NCBI GenBank assembly: GCA_019308985.1
Contig: JAFDHB010000085.1
Location: forward strand, 1-15,298
DNA: 15,298 bases
Direction of reading: 5' to 3'
DNA from: Deltaproteobacteria bacterium
GTDB taxonomy: Bacteria > Desulfobacterota > DSM-4660 > Desulfatiglandales > HGW-15
Positions 1 through 6,906 of this stretch are shown one piece after another. The first letter of the stretch is position 1, and each line of letters begins with the position of its first letter. The notes beneath the pieces were generated by a model that saw nothing but the letters and a program-made list of their open reading frames with translations, made no database searches and was not told the DNA's origin. A program made the position numbers and the translations under genes.

Positions 1-93
1 CCTGGCCTTGATCTCCACGGTCTCGTGGAGAAGGTTATTGGTCTTGCAAATCTCGTGGAAGTCTTTTCGGAGCTCTGAGTATATATCCTGCAT
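1..93 (-). CDS. 5' end of an unidentified gene, cut by the window edge
   Basis: An open frame of 31 codons starts at the ATG at 93-91, five bases after the TGA of the sigma-54 activator, and stays open to the window edge. It begins MQDIYSELRKDFHEICK and is rich in charged residues and Leu, in the style of a helical or coiled N-terminus. The tight spacing suggests translational coupling to the activator gene. The best Shine-Dalgarno candidate (GGAAAGG) lies about 14 nt upstream of the ATG, which is rather far. A partner protein for the activator, such as a sensor kinase, would fit the place, but nothing visible identifies the family. Confidence 0.5.
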   Translation of the reverse strand, partial: MQDIYSELRKDFHEICKTNNLLHETVEIKAR

Positions 94-98
94 GAATA

Positions 99-1481
99 TC
101 AAGTGCCTTTCCGTCCGTTTTCCTTCGGCACCTCGATTCCCAATCGCTTGGTCTTACGCCAGAGCGTGGTCGGGTGTATACCAAGCTGCGCGGCCGCGGC
201 CTTCCGGTTCCAGTTGTTTATTTTGAGGACCTGGGTTATCAACTCCCTTTGCATGGCATCCCATGACAACAACCCGCCTTTGCTCCCTTCCTTTCCCTTC
301 ACAGCATCTCTTGATGCCGGAAAAAGGTAATCGGGAAGGTGTTCGATGCCGACATAACGATTCTTGCAGACGACCGAAGCATATTCCAAGATATTTTCAA
401 GCTCGCGCACATTGCCGGGAAAGTCATGGGACATGAGGATCTGTAACGCTTCGAGGGAGAGGCCATGGATCTGCCTATTATTGAGCCGGTTGAATTTTTT
501 GATAAAGTGCTCTGCCAGAAGAGGAATGTCTTCCTTTCTTTTTCTCAAGGGAGGCAGAACGAGTTTAACGACGTTTATGCGGTAGTAGAGGTCTTTTCGG
601 AAAACCCCCTTTTCTACCAAGTCATCCAGGTTCTTGTTGGTGGCCGCCACGATCCTGACATCCGCGGTCTCCGTCCTCGTACCGCCGAGGGGTTCATAGA
701 CCCTCTCCTGCAAAACCCTCAGGAGCCTCACCTGCAATGCCGGCGATACATCCCCGATTTCGTCAAGAAACAGGGTCCCTCCTTTGGCCAGGGCCAGTCT
801 CCCTGGTTTGTCCTTCCTGGCGTCGGTAAATGCCCCGGCCTTGTAACCAAAGAGCTCGGATTCAAGGAGGGTATCAGGAAGCGACCCACAATTGACGGTA
901 ACAAAGGGCCCGTTTTTCCTCGGGCTCAAGGAGTGGATGGCCTTTGCGAAGAGTTCTTTTCCGGTTCCGCTCTCTCCCTCCAGGAGGACGGTGGTATTGC
1001 TTTCCGAGACCTGCTCCAGGATGTTGAAGAGGCGTTGCATCTCTTTGTTCTTGCTGATTATGTCGAAAAAACTATGCTTGCCTGACAGCTCCTTTCGAAG
1101 TTCCTCCACAATGCTCAGATCCCTAAAGGTCTCGACACCCCCGATTACCCTGCCGCCTGGGTCCTTTAGGAGGGCGGTAGAGATACTGATGGGGACACGA
1201 TCTCCTTCCAGGTTTACGATGAAGATGGACTGGTTTACAATCTGCTGTCCTGTCTTCATGGTCTCCTTGAGCGCACATCGATGTTCACAGATGCTCGCCC
1301 TGAATACTTCCCAACAGTGCCGACCGAGTGCCTGCTCTTTCTTGATTCCGGTGATCTTTTCGGCAGCCCTGTTAAAGGTCGTTATCTTGAGTTCGGAGTC
1401 CACCGTAAATACCCCGTCAGCTATGCTGTCCAGGATGATTCGAGTTCGATCCCCATTGGTCTTGTTATTGCTCTTTCCCAT
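99..1481 (-). CDS. PAS-domain sigma-54-dependent transcriptional activator (bacterial enhancer-binding protein)
   Basis: This 460-residue protein has the full layout of a sigma-54 activator. It has an N-terminal PAS sensor domain (about 10-125), an AAA+ domain (about 140-370) with Walker A GESGTGKE (169-176), Walker B GGTLFLDE (234-241), the arginine region FRKDLYYR (294-301) and sensor II GNVRELEN (356-363), and a Fis-type helix-turn-helix (about 420-447). The sigma-54 contact loop reads GAFTDA (216-221) rather than the classical GAFTGA. The PAS domain holds three cysteines spaced C56-X8-C65-X3-C69, which could bind a metal or Fe-S cluster or sense redox; this is inference. There is no receiver domain, so control is probably by PAS ligand or redox state. 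The ATG at 1481 has no clear Shine-Dalgarno, and a dispersed repeat begins 13 nt upstream. It is last but one in the Hdr block and is the obvious candidate to act on the sigma-54 promoter at 12.7 kb. Confidence 0.93.
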   Translation of the reverse strand: MGKSNNKTNGDRTRIILDSIADGVFTVDSELKITTFNRAAEKITGIKKEQALGRHCWEVFRASICEHRCALKETMKTGQQIVNQSIFIVNLEGDRVPISISTALLKDPGGRVIGGVETFRDLSIVEELRKELSGKHSFFDIISKNKEMQRLFNILEQVSESNTTVLLEGESGTGKELFAKAIHSLSPRKNGPFVTVNCGSLPDTLLESELFGYKAGAFTDARKDKPGRLALAKGGTLFLDEIGDVSPALQVRLLRVLQERVYEPLGGTRTETADVRIVAATNKNLDDLVEKGVFRKDLYYRINVVKLVLPPLRKRKEDIPLLAEHFIKKFNRLNNRQIHGLSLEALQILMSHDFPGNVRELENILEYASVVCKNRYVGIEHLPDYLFPASRDAVKGKEGSKGGLLSWDAMQRELITQVLKINNWNRKAAAAQLGIHPTTLWRKTKRLGIEVPKENGRKGT

Positions 1482-1493
1482 GTGACTAAAGTT

Positions 1494-1616
1494 GATGGCT
1501 TCGTAAAAAGTCCAATTTCTGCGTTGCGTATCATCTCGTTGTGATTGCGGCGTACGCTAAGTACGCCTCATCACACGAGATTCGCGCGCCTTGGTCTTGG
1601 AGCTTTTTACTTTGCC
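1494..1616 (+). repeat. Dispersed palindromic repeat, copy A (about 123 bp)
   Basis: This element fills most of the gap between hdrB and the activator gene. It starts with GGCTTCGTAAAAAGTCC (1497-1513) and ends with GGAGCTTTTTACTTTGCC (1599-1616), which is an imperfect inverted version of the start. The centre is a long dyad: left arm 1533-1555, five-base loop, right arm 1561-1581, with GCGTAC/GTACGC next to the loop. It matches copy B at 6781-6902 on the opposite strand. An extra inverted copy of the terminal motif (GACTTTTTACGAG) follows at 1628-1640. The size and ends resemble a MITE or large REP element. The hairpin could also end or attenuate transcription out of hdrB, but no T-run is seen. 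Confidence 0.75.
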
Positions 1617-1658
1617 ATCCCAATTTCGACTTTTTACGAGCTCGTCAAACTTCATGCT

Positions 1659-2549
1659 TTACAATTCACTCCTCTGGGTCAATTCAAGTATCTTGTCTTG
1701 AAAATGCTTTGTCAAGGCAAGGTTGTGGCTGAGCATCAGCTCTTTGCCGGAAAGACCGAAGGCGAGGCCCATGAGCTGGGGGAGATACAGGATCGAGATA
1801 CGCAGGTCCTTTCCCCGGTTCTTACTGATCCTGTTCTGGTAGGTCTCAAGGTTCATCTGGCACATGGGGCAAACCGTGACTATACAGTCCGCACCCTGGG
1901 CGGCTTCAAGGATTGCCCCGGTGAGCTCAAGGGCGACCTCGTTTTTCGTGGTCATTAGGGCCGCGCCACAGCACCTTGCGCCCATTTCCCACGGGTGGAG
2001 ATCGCAGCCAAGGGACAGGATGATGGGCTCCATGGACGTTGGATCTTCCGGATCATCAAAGACATGGTACGGCCTGAGACACTGGCAACCATAGTAGGGA
2101 GCGACGCGGAGCCCGGTGAGTCTGTGTTTTACCGGGGCATTTATCTGGGCCGGGCGAAAGTCCCTCTTAAGGACATCCAACAGGTGCCGGGCCCTCCCGG
2201 AACCCCTGTAATCGAGACCCTCTTCCATCAAGGCCTCATTGATTTGCTCGAGGAGATCCCTGTCATCCCTTACCTTCTCTTCCACTCTCTTGAGGTTCAA
2301 GTAGCATGCGCTACAGGGTATGAGCAGATCACCCTTGATGTTCATCTTTTCTCCCATGGCCAGATTTCGAGCCCCCAGGACCATGGACAGGAGAAAACTC
2401 CTTGGCTCGGCGGCGCTGGCACCACAGCATGTCCAATCTTCCAACTCCAGGAGGTCAGCACCCAGGAGCTTCATAACGGCCCTGGTGGAATGGTTGTACT
2501 CCAGGGCGGTACCATCAAGTGAACAGCCGGGGTAATATAGATACCTCAT
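1659..2549 (-). CDS. hdrB: HdrB-like heterodisulfide reductase subunit B with two CCG domains
   Basis: The 296-residue protein contains two complete cysteine-rich CCG motifs, which in methanogen HdrB hold the non-cubane [4Fe-4S] clusters that reduce a disulfide. The first uses C9, C41-C42, C79 and C82; the second uses C155 or C157, C193-C194, C227 and C230. All ligands are present, so a catalytic disulfide (or persulfide) site is likely rather than a degenerate electron-transfer copy. The ATG overlaps the hdrC stop codon by four bases (ATGA), which shows translational coupling. The protein is soluble with no membrane segments. The substrate is unknown: coenzyme M/B is unlikely in a bacterium, and DsrC or another small thiol protein would be the usual guess. 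No dsrC is in the window. Confidence 0.92.
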   Translation of the reverse strand: MRYLYYPGCSLDGTALEYNHSTRAVMKLLGADLLELEDWTCCGASAAEPRSFLLSMVLGARNLAMGEKMNIKGDLLIPCSACYLNLKRVEEKVRDDRDLLEQINEALMEEGLDYRGSGRARHLLDVLKRDFRPAQINAPVKHRLTGLRVAPYYGCQCLRPYHVFDDPEDPTSMEPIILSLGCDLHPWEMGARCCGAALMTTKNEVALELTGAILEAAQGADCIVTVCPMCQMNLETYQNRISKNRGKDLRISILYLPQLMGLAFGLSGKELMLSHNLALTKHFQDKILELTQRSEL

Positions 2550-3127
2550 GCCCTTTTCTCCAGTTTCTCAACCTTGCTGAAGAGCCGATCGAATTTTCCC
2601 TTTCCTATCAGCATAGGTGCCTGCAAAGGCACTTTTCTCTTCCCTATGAGCTTCAGCCCCATGGATGCAAATCTCAAAGGGAACAGGGGGTTTTTCATGG
2701 AAAGAAAGTACCTGTTCATAAATTCCATTTCCCTCACTCGGCCATAGCGTTTTACCGTTTCCATGAAGGCGCGGTAAAAATTAGTGCTTTCCTTGTAACG
2801 CTTGATGCCTGATGCGCCGGCAAGCCTTTTCAGGGCCCCGATGGTCTCTGTCAGCGGTAGACCTCTCGGACACCTGAGGGTGCAGTAGTAGCAGGCGGAA
2901 CACAGGAAAAAGGTCTTGCTGTTCAGGACCTCGTCAAATTGTCCCAGTTGGACGAGTCGCCACATGTAGCGGGGTGTCAGATCCATGGCAAAGGCACTGG
3001 AACAAGAACCCGTGCAGGTGCCGCACTGGATACACGCCTGGACCTTCTCCTGTATATCTTCCCTGATGCCGGCTAGGTAATCTCCCTTTGCCGAGTTTTT
3101 TCTTCCCATGTCTTGGTCTTTCACCAT
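2546..3127 (-). CDS. hdrC: HdrC-like heterodisulfide reductase iron-sulfur subunit C
   Basis: The 193-residue protein carries two ferredoxin-type CX2CX2CX3C motifs, C32-C35-C38-C42 (CIQCGTCTGSC) and C76-C79-C82-C86, followed by a basic helical C-terminal part. This is the standard HdrC pattern: it passes electrons from the HdrA clusters to HdrB. The frame is open further upstream (to 3259) but that region lies inside the hdrA-type gene. The ATG at 3127 was chosen because a good ribosome-binding site (AAAGGAA, 8 nt upstream) precedes it and it falls 14 nt after the preceding stop. A second ATG (codon 7) is possible. The stop overlaps the start of hdrB. Confidence 0.9.
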   Translation of the reverse strand: MVKDQDMGRKNSAKGDYLAGIREDIQEKVQACIQCGTCTGSCSSAFAMDLTPRYMWRLVQLGQFDEVLNSKTFFLCSACYYCTLRCPRGLPLTETIGALKRLAGASGIKRYKESTNFYRAFMETVKRYGRVREMEFMNRYFLSMKNPLFPLRFASMGLKLIGKRKVPLQAPMLIGKGKFDRLFSKVEKLEKRA

Positions 3128-3141
3128 GTGCTCTGTTCCTT

Positions 3142-6100
3142 TCACCCGGTTTGATCCAGGGCCGAATCTATTACCTGAAACATCTGCTGGTCCCTGTAGC
3201 CCCGGAGCACTGAAGCGCTGTTGGGGCATACCGTTGCGCAAGATCCACAGCCCTGACACATAAGATCGTCAACGATGATCTTTTCCTCATCGTCATCAAG
3301 CCATCGTGCTCCATAGGGACAGGCCTGGACGCACCGCTCGCACAAAGAGCACAGGCTATGCCTTACCTCGGCCACAATACTCCCCGAGGCGATCCTATCT
3401 GCGCTCAGTATCCTCAAGGCACGCTGTGCCGCCCCCGAGGCCGTGGCAATGGATTCCTTGACGGAGCGGGGTGAATGAGCGATGCCGCACATGAAGATTC
3501 CTTCCTTCATGAAGTCCAGGGGCCGCCACTTGGGATCGGCCTCCTGGAAAAAGCCGTCCCTGTCGACCTCAACCCCGAAAAGCTCTGCCAGGGCCGTGAC
3601 ATCGCTGGGGACAATCCCTGTTGCCAGGACGAGGAGGTCCGGCTGGAGGCTGATCTCCATTCCCAGGATGGGCTCGACGCATGAGATCGAAGGCTTTCCA
3701 TTCTCTATCCTTACCACTGGTTTCTTTTCTACATCATAGGGTATGAAGATGACACCTTTCCGCCGGGCCTTGGTGTAAAAGGTTTCGAGAAAACCATATG
3801 CCATGATGTCCCTGTAAAGGATAAAGATTTCGATTTCCTGGTTTTGATCCTTCAGGTATAGGGCATTTTTGAGGGCAACGGCACAGCAGACCCTGCTACA
3901 GTAATTGCGGGGCTCTTCTCTCGACTCCACGCACTGAATCATGACCACCCTGTTGATGGCTTTTGGATCAAAGGTCCCATCCGCTATCTTCCCTTCCAGT
4001 TCATGCTGCGTCACAATGGCGTCACTCTTGCCGTAACCGTATTTATCTGTGCGGGCCTCGTGGCCTCCCGTAGCCAGTATGGTAATTCCGTGTTGCACGG
4101 TCTCGACCCTGCCTCCGTCAGTTTCAAGGGTGGTGTAAAACCCCCCCACCCGGCCCCCGGTTTGTATTATCCTGGAATTTTTGTAGACCTTGATATTTGG
4201 GTGCTTTTCCACGTTTCTTACCATATCCTTGAGGAGTTCGCCGGGAGAGTCGCCCTCTATGGTATGGTGCAATAACCTGAGGTTTCCTCCAAGTTCCTGC
4301 CCCTGCTCGAGAAGAAAAACCTCGAAGCCGTGCTCTGCAATGGCCCGGGCCGCGGTCATCCCTGCGATGCCCCCTCCTACCACGAGGGCCTTTTGAATGA
4401 CACGGGTAAGGGGTACAGGGAGGGGGTCCATCCCGTTGAGCCTGCTGATGCCCATGGAGATAATTGACTTGATCGTTGAGACAGGCTTTGCCGGCTCAGT
4501 GTCATGGGATGGAAATATCGGTGTTCGTATGTCCACAACATCAAAAAGGGAGGCATGAAGCCCTGTCTCGCGAGATAGCTCTCTTATCTTTCGGGTATAT
4601 ACATAGGGCATGCATGCAGCGATCAGGACACGGTTGGCCCCGGTGTTCCGGATAATGTTTGCCACTTCGTCCCAGCCTTCCTTGGTGCACATGCGCTCAA
4701 TGAAGGAGACGCCGCAGACAGAGCTGATGCCTGTCATCCATCTTTCAAGTTCGGACAGGTCAAGAATATCTTTCAAGACATCCCCGCAGGTACACACTAT
4801 TGCCACGACCCGGGGAAGCTCACGGGAGACATCCCGAGGGGGGCTTTCGGGTTGGGGCTCCAGGGCCAGGCCGGCCCCTTTCGAGTGTATCAACTTCGAG
4901 GCCTCCAAAGAGGAGGCGCAGGCCTCGACAAGGGAGTCTGAGATATCCCTTGGCCCTGTGAAACACCCCCCGATATAGACACCGTCACGCTTGGTGCGGC
5001 CTGGCGAAAAGGCCTCTGTCTGAGCGAAGCCCCAAGCATTCAGATCTAACCCTAGAATCTCCGCCGTCTCTTCATTGCCTGACGGAGGTCTCTGCCCGGT
5101 GGAAAGGACCACCAGATCAAACTGCTCCTCGTGTCGATTCCCCTCCAGGTCTACGTGGACGATCTTGAGACCCCCGTCTACTCCAGCGGGTTCCACGGTA
5201 TGGATCCTGTTTCTCAAAAAACGGACGCCATGGTCCCTCTCAGCCCTGTTCCTGTAACGCTGGTGTCCCTTGCCGAACGTGCGCATGTCCATGTAGAAGA
5301 TACAAGTATCGATTCGTCCCTCGCTCTTTTCCTTTGCTATCACGGCCTCCTTGATGGCGAACATACAGCAGGCGGAGGAGCAAAAATCTGCATCCTCCTG
5401 GGGGTTTCGGGAGCCCACGCACTGGAGCCAGGCTATTTTCTTGATTTCGCCGCCGTCACTGGGTCGAACCAGTTTCCCCTGGCTTGATCCTGTCCCGCTG
5501 ATAATCCTTTCGAACTCGATGCTGGTCACCACGTTTGGAAGATGGGCATAACCGTAAGTGTTTTTACCAGTCGTGGGATCAAAGGTTTCGAATCCCGGGG
5601 CAAAGACCACTGCCCCTACCTCGATCTCCACCTCCCCGGTGCGCATGAGATCCTGGTAAAGTCGAATCACGAGGGGGACCAGGCTGTCCGGATCAAAGGG
5701 TTTCATTAGGTAATCCAGGGCCCCGATCTTCATGGCTTCGACCGCTGTTTCAACCGTGGCATAGGCCGTCATCATTACCACTGGGAGATCGGGATTGAGT
5801 TCTCTCGCGCGCTTGAGAACTTCCACCCCGTCCATTCCCGGCATCTTGATATCCAGGAGCATCAGATGAAAGGTGCTCTCGGCTATTCTCTGAAGGGCTT
5901 GGGTGCCGGATTCGGCGGTATCCACTCGGAACCCTTCATCCTCCAGCCATTCCTTGAGGGAGTCCCGTACGATGGGTTCGTCATCAACGATCAGGATTCG
6001 GAAGGAACGCCTGGCATCCAGTTGAAAGTCTATTGCTCCGGTAGGGCATACCTTGGAGCATTCGCCGCAGAGGGTACAGGATGACATGTCAACAACGTAA

Positions 6101-6570
6101 GCATTGGGAATATTATGGGGCACGGGGAGATATACGGCCTTTCGCTTGCTCAGGCCTGCGTTGAATTCATCCGGGACCTCAACGGGGCATACCCTTGAAC
6201 ATTCACCGCAGCCGATGCATCGAGTGGAGTCCACAAAGGAGGGCCTTCGGCGAAGCTTGACGAGGAATTTGCCGGGCTCTCCTTCAAGCTTGAAGAGTTC
6301 GGTTGAGAGCATGATATGGATGTTTTCGTGAAACAGGCCTTTGCGAAGGCAGAACTGGGATGAACTGTCCCTTTCAAGAAGCGGCAACATCCGGCACATC
6401 CCGCACCCATCCGTGGGAAATTGGTAATCCAGTTGTGCCAGGACTCCCCCTAGGTGGGGCGCCCGATCAACGAGAGTGACCCGGTAGCCTGTCTCAGCCA
6501 GGTCCAGGGCCGAGCGAATGCCGCTGATTCCCCCGCCGACTACCAGGGCTGAGCCTATCTTGTTTTTCAT
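3142..6570 (-). CDS. hdrA: Tandem HdrA-HdrA fusion flavoprotein with an embedded response-regulator receiver domain
   Basis: This 1142-residue protein joins two HdrA-like halves. The first half has an FAD Rossmann motif GGGISG (12-17), the DGCGMC cysteines (C56, C59), two ferredoxin clusters (C118-C121-C124-C128; C165-C168-C171-C175), a complete receiver domain (about 190-310), and the remaining HdrA core with CVGSR (384-388) and C397/C401/C402. The second half (from about 585) restarts with the HdrA N-terminal CTC motif (C593, C595), a second FAD site GGGIAG (732-737), C880/C891/C895/C896, and two C-terminal ferredoxin clusters (C1074-C1084; C1105-C1115). The receiver has all key residues: D196/D197, phospho-acceptor D240, T268 and K290. 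It sits exactly in the short linker between the ferredoxin pair (ending GAIDF) and the strand IEVGAVVFAPGF. The start has a strong ribosome-binding site (GGAGG, 7 nt). The likely role is a two-flavin electron hub feeding HdrC and HdrB; phosphorylation control is inference. Confidence 0.9.
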   Translation of the reverse strand: MKNKIGSALVVGGGISGIRSALDLAETGYRVTLVDRAPHLGGVLAQLDYQFPTDGCGMCRMLPLLERDSSSQFCLRKGLFHENIHIMLSTELFKLEGEPGKFLVKLRRRPSFVDSTRCIGCGECSRVCPVEVPDEFNAGLSKRKAVYLPVPHNIPNAYVVDMSSCTLCGECSKVCPTGAIDFQLDARRSFRILIVDDEPIVRDSLKEWLEDEGFRVDTAESGTQALQRIAESTFHLMLLDIKMPGMDGVEVLKRARELNPDLPVVMMTAYATVETAVEAMKIGALDYLMKPFDPDSLVPLVIRLYQDLMRTGEVEIEVGAVVFAPGFETFDPTTGKNTYGYAHLPNVVTSIEFERIISGTGSSQGKLVRPSDGGEIKKIAWLQCVGSRNPQEDADFCSSACCMFAIKEAVIAKEKSEGRIDTCIFYMDMRTFGKGHQRYRNRAERDHGVRFLRNRIHTVEPAGVDGGLKIVHVDLEGNRHEEQFDLVVLSTGQRPPSGNEETAEILGLDLNAWGFAQTEAFSPGRTKRDGVYIGGCFTGPRDISDSLVEACASSLEASKLIHSKGAGLALEPQPESPPRDVSRELPRVVAIVCTCGDVLKDILDLSELERWMTGISSVCGVSFIERMCTKEGWDEVANIIRNTGANRVLIAACMPYVYTRKIRELSRETGLHASLFDVVDIRTPIFPSHDTEPAKPVSTIKSIISMGISRLNGMDPLPVPLTRVIQKALVVGGGIAGMTAARAIAEHGFEVFLLEQGQELGGNLRLLHHTIEGDSPGELLKDMVRNVEKHPNIKVYKNSRIIQTGGRVGGFYTTLETDGGRVETVQHGITILATGGHEARTDKYGYGKSDAIVTQHELEGKIADGTFDPKAINRVVMIQCVESREEPRNYCSRVCCAVALKNALYLKDQNQEIEIFILYRDIMAYGFLETFYTKARRKGVIFIPYDVEKKPVVRIENGKPSISCVEPILGMEISLQPDLLVLATGIVPSDVTALAELFGVEVDRDGFFQEADPKWRPLDFMKEGIFMCGIAHSPRSVKESIATASGAAQRALRILSADRIASGSIVAEVRHSLCSLCERCVQACPYGARWLDDDEEKIIVDDLMCQGCGSCATVCPNSASVLRGYRDQQMFQVIDSALDQTG
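5641..6003 (-). other. Receiver (REC) domain embedded in the tandem HdrA
   Basis: Residues about 190-310 of the HdrA fusion form a CheY-like domain. The acidic pair is in ILIVDDEP, the phospho-acceptor Asp in LMLLDIKMPGMDG, the switch Thr in VVMMTAYATVETA and the Lys in YLMKPFD. These match the receiver family throughout its length, so the domain probably folds and can be phosphorylated. The other HdrA in this window has only about seven residues at the equivalent point (AIDHAMEPKEKEIEVGS), which fixes the insertion site. Confidence 0.92.
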
Positions 6571-6598
6571 GAAACGACCTCCGGTCGCAGCTTGTACG

Positions 6599-6710
6599 TG
6601 TTTTGGCTCCTTGAATTCGCTTCACTGAATATGAAGCGCAACGACGCCCTTCGACTGTTCTCAGGGTCATGAGCCTTTCGAAAGACAGATGGACTTTTTA
6701 CGAAGCCGTC
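6599..6710 (-). repeat. Broken copy C of the dispersed repeat, interrupted by a REP-like palindrome
   Basis: Read on the minus strand, this starts with the same GACGGCTTCGTAAAAAGTCC end as copies A and B and later has GTTGCGCTTCATATTCAG, close to copy B's GTTGCGTTTCATGTTCAG. It lacks the central GTACGCC palindrome and a clear second end. Between the two similar stretches lies a separate imperfect palindrome at about 6648-6683 (TTCGACTGTTCTCA paired with TGAGCCTTTCGAA), of a REP-like kind. The element ends about 30 nt upstream of the HdrA-fusion start codon, so its debris may form part of that gene's leader. Confidence 0.55.
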
Positions 6711-6730
6711 ACAATTAATCCTTGCCACCC
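6687..6730. repeat. 44-bp perfect direct repeat, first copy (second copy at 6879-6922)
   Basis: Positions 6687-6730 and 6879-6922 are identical over 44 bases. The second copy includes the last codons and stop of the FrhB-like gene (GGKD-stop) plus the end of repeat copy B. The first copy is therefore a duplicate of a gene end, 192 bp away in the intergenic gap. This explains why an apparent small ORF across the gap contains the same peptide twice. Confidence 0.9.
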
Positions 6731-6780
6731 ATCTCTCGCCAAAGTCGGTCTTAACCACTGAACAATTCATCACAGCAGGC

Positions 6781-6902
6781 GGCACAGTAAAAAGCTCCAG
6801 ATGCAAGGCGCGTGAATGTTTAGGAATGAGGCGTACTTGAAGTACGTCGGAATGACTGAACATGAAACGCAACACAGGAGATGGACTTTTTACGAAGCCG
6901 TC
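6781..6902 (-). repeat. Dispersed palindromic repeat, copy B (about 122 bp)
   Basis: Read on the minus strand this copy starts GACGGCTTCGTAAAAAGTCC and ends GGAGCTTTTTACTGTGCC, the same two ends and nearly the same length as copy A. The central palindrome has arms 6815-6837 and 6841-6863 around a three-base loop. The arm sequence differs from copy A (ATGTTCAG against ATCTCGTT) yet still largely pairs with its own partner, so the fold rather than the sequence is kept. It lies directly after the stop of the FrhB-like gene and may act as a transcript-end or stabilising hairpin. Confidence 0.75.
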
Positions 6903-6906
6903 ACAA

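Noticed and set aside
465..1085. 206-residue plus-strand open frame inside the activator gene
   Set aside because: It lies wholly antisense to the well-supported AAA+ domain and has no family resemblance.
3128..3259. Longer N-terminus for HdrC
   Set aside because: The extension lies mostly within the HdrA coding sequence in another frame; the ATG at 3127 has a good ribosome-binding site and gives the normal HdrC length.
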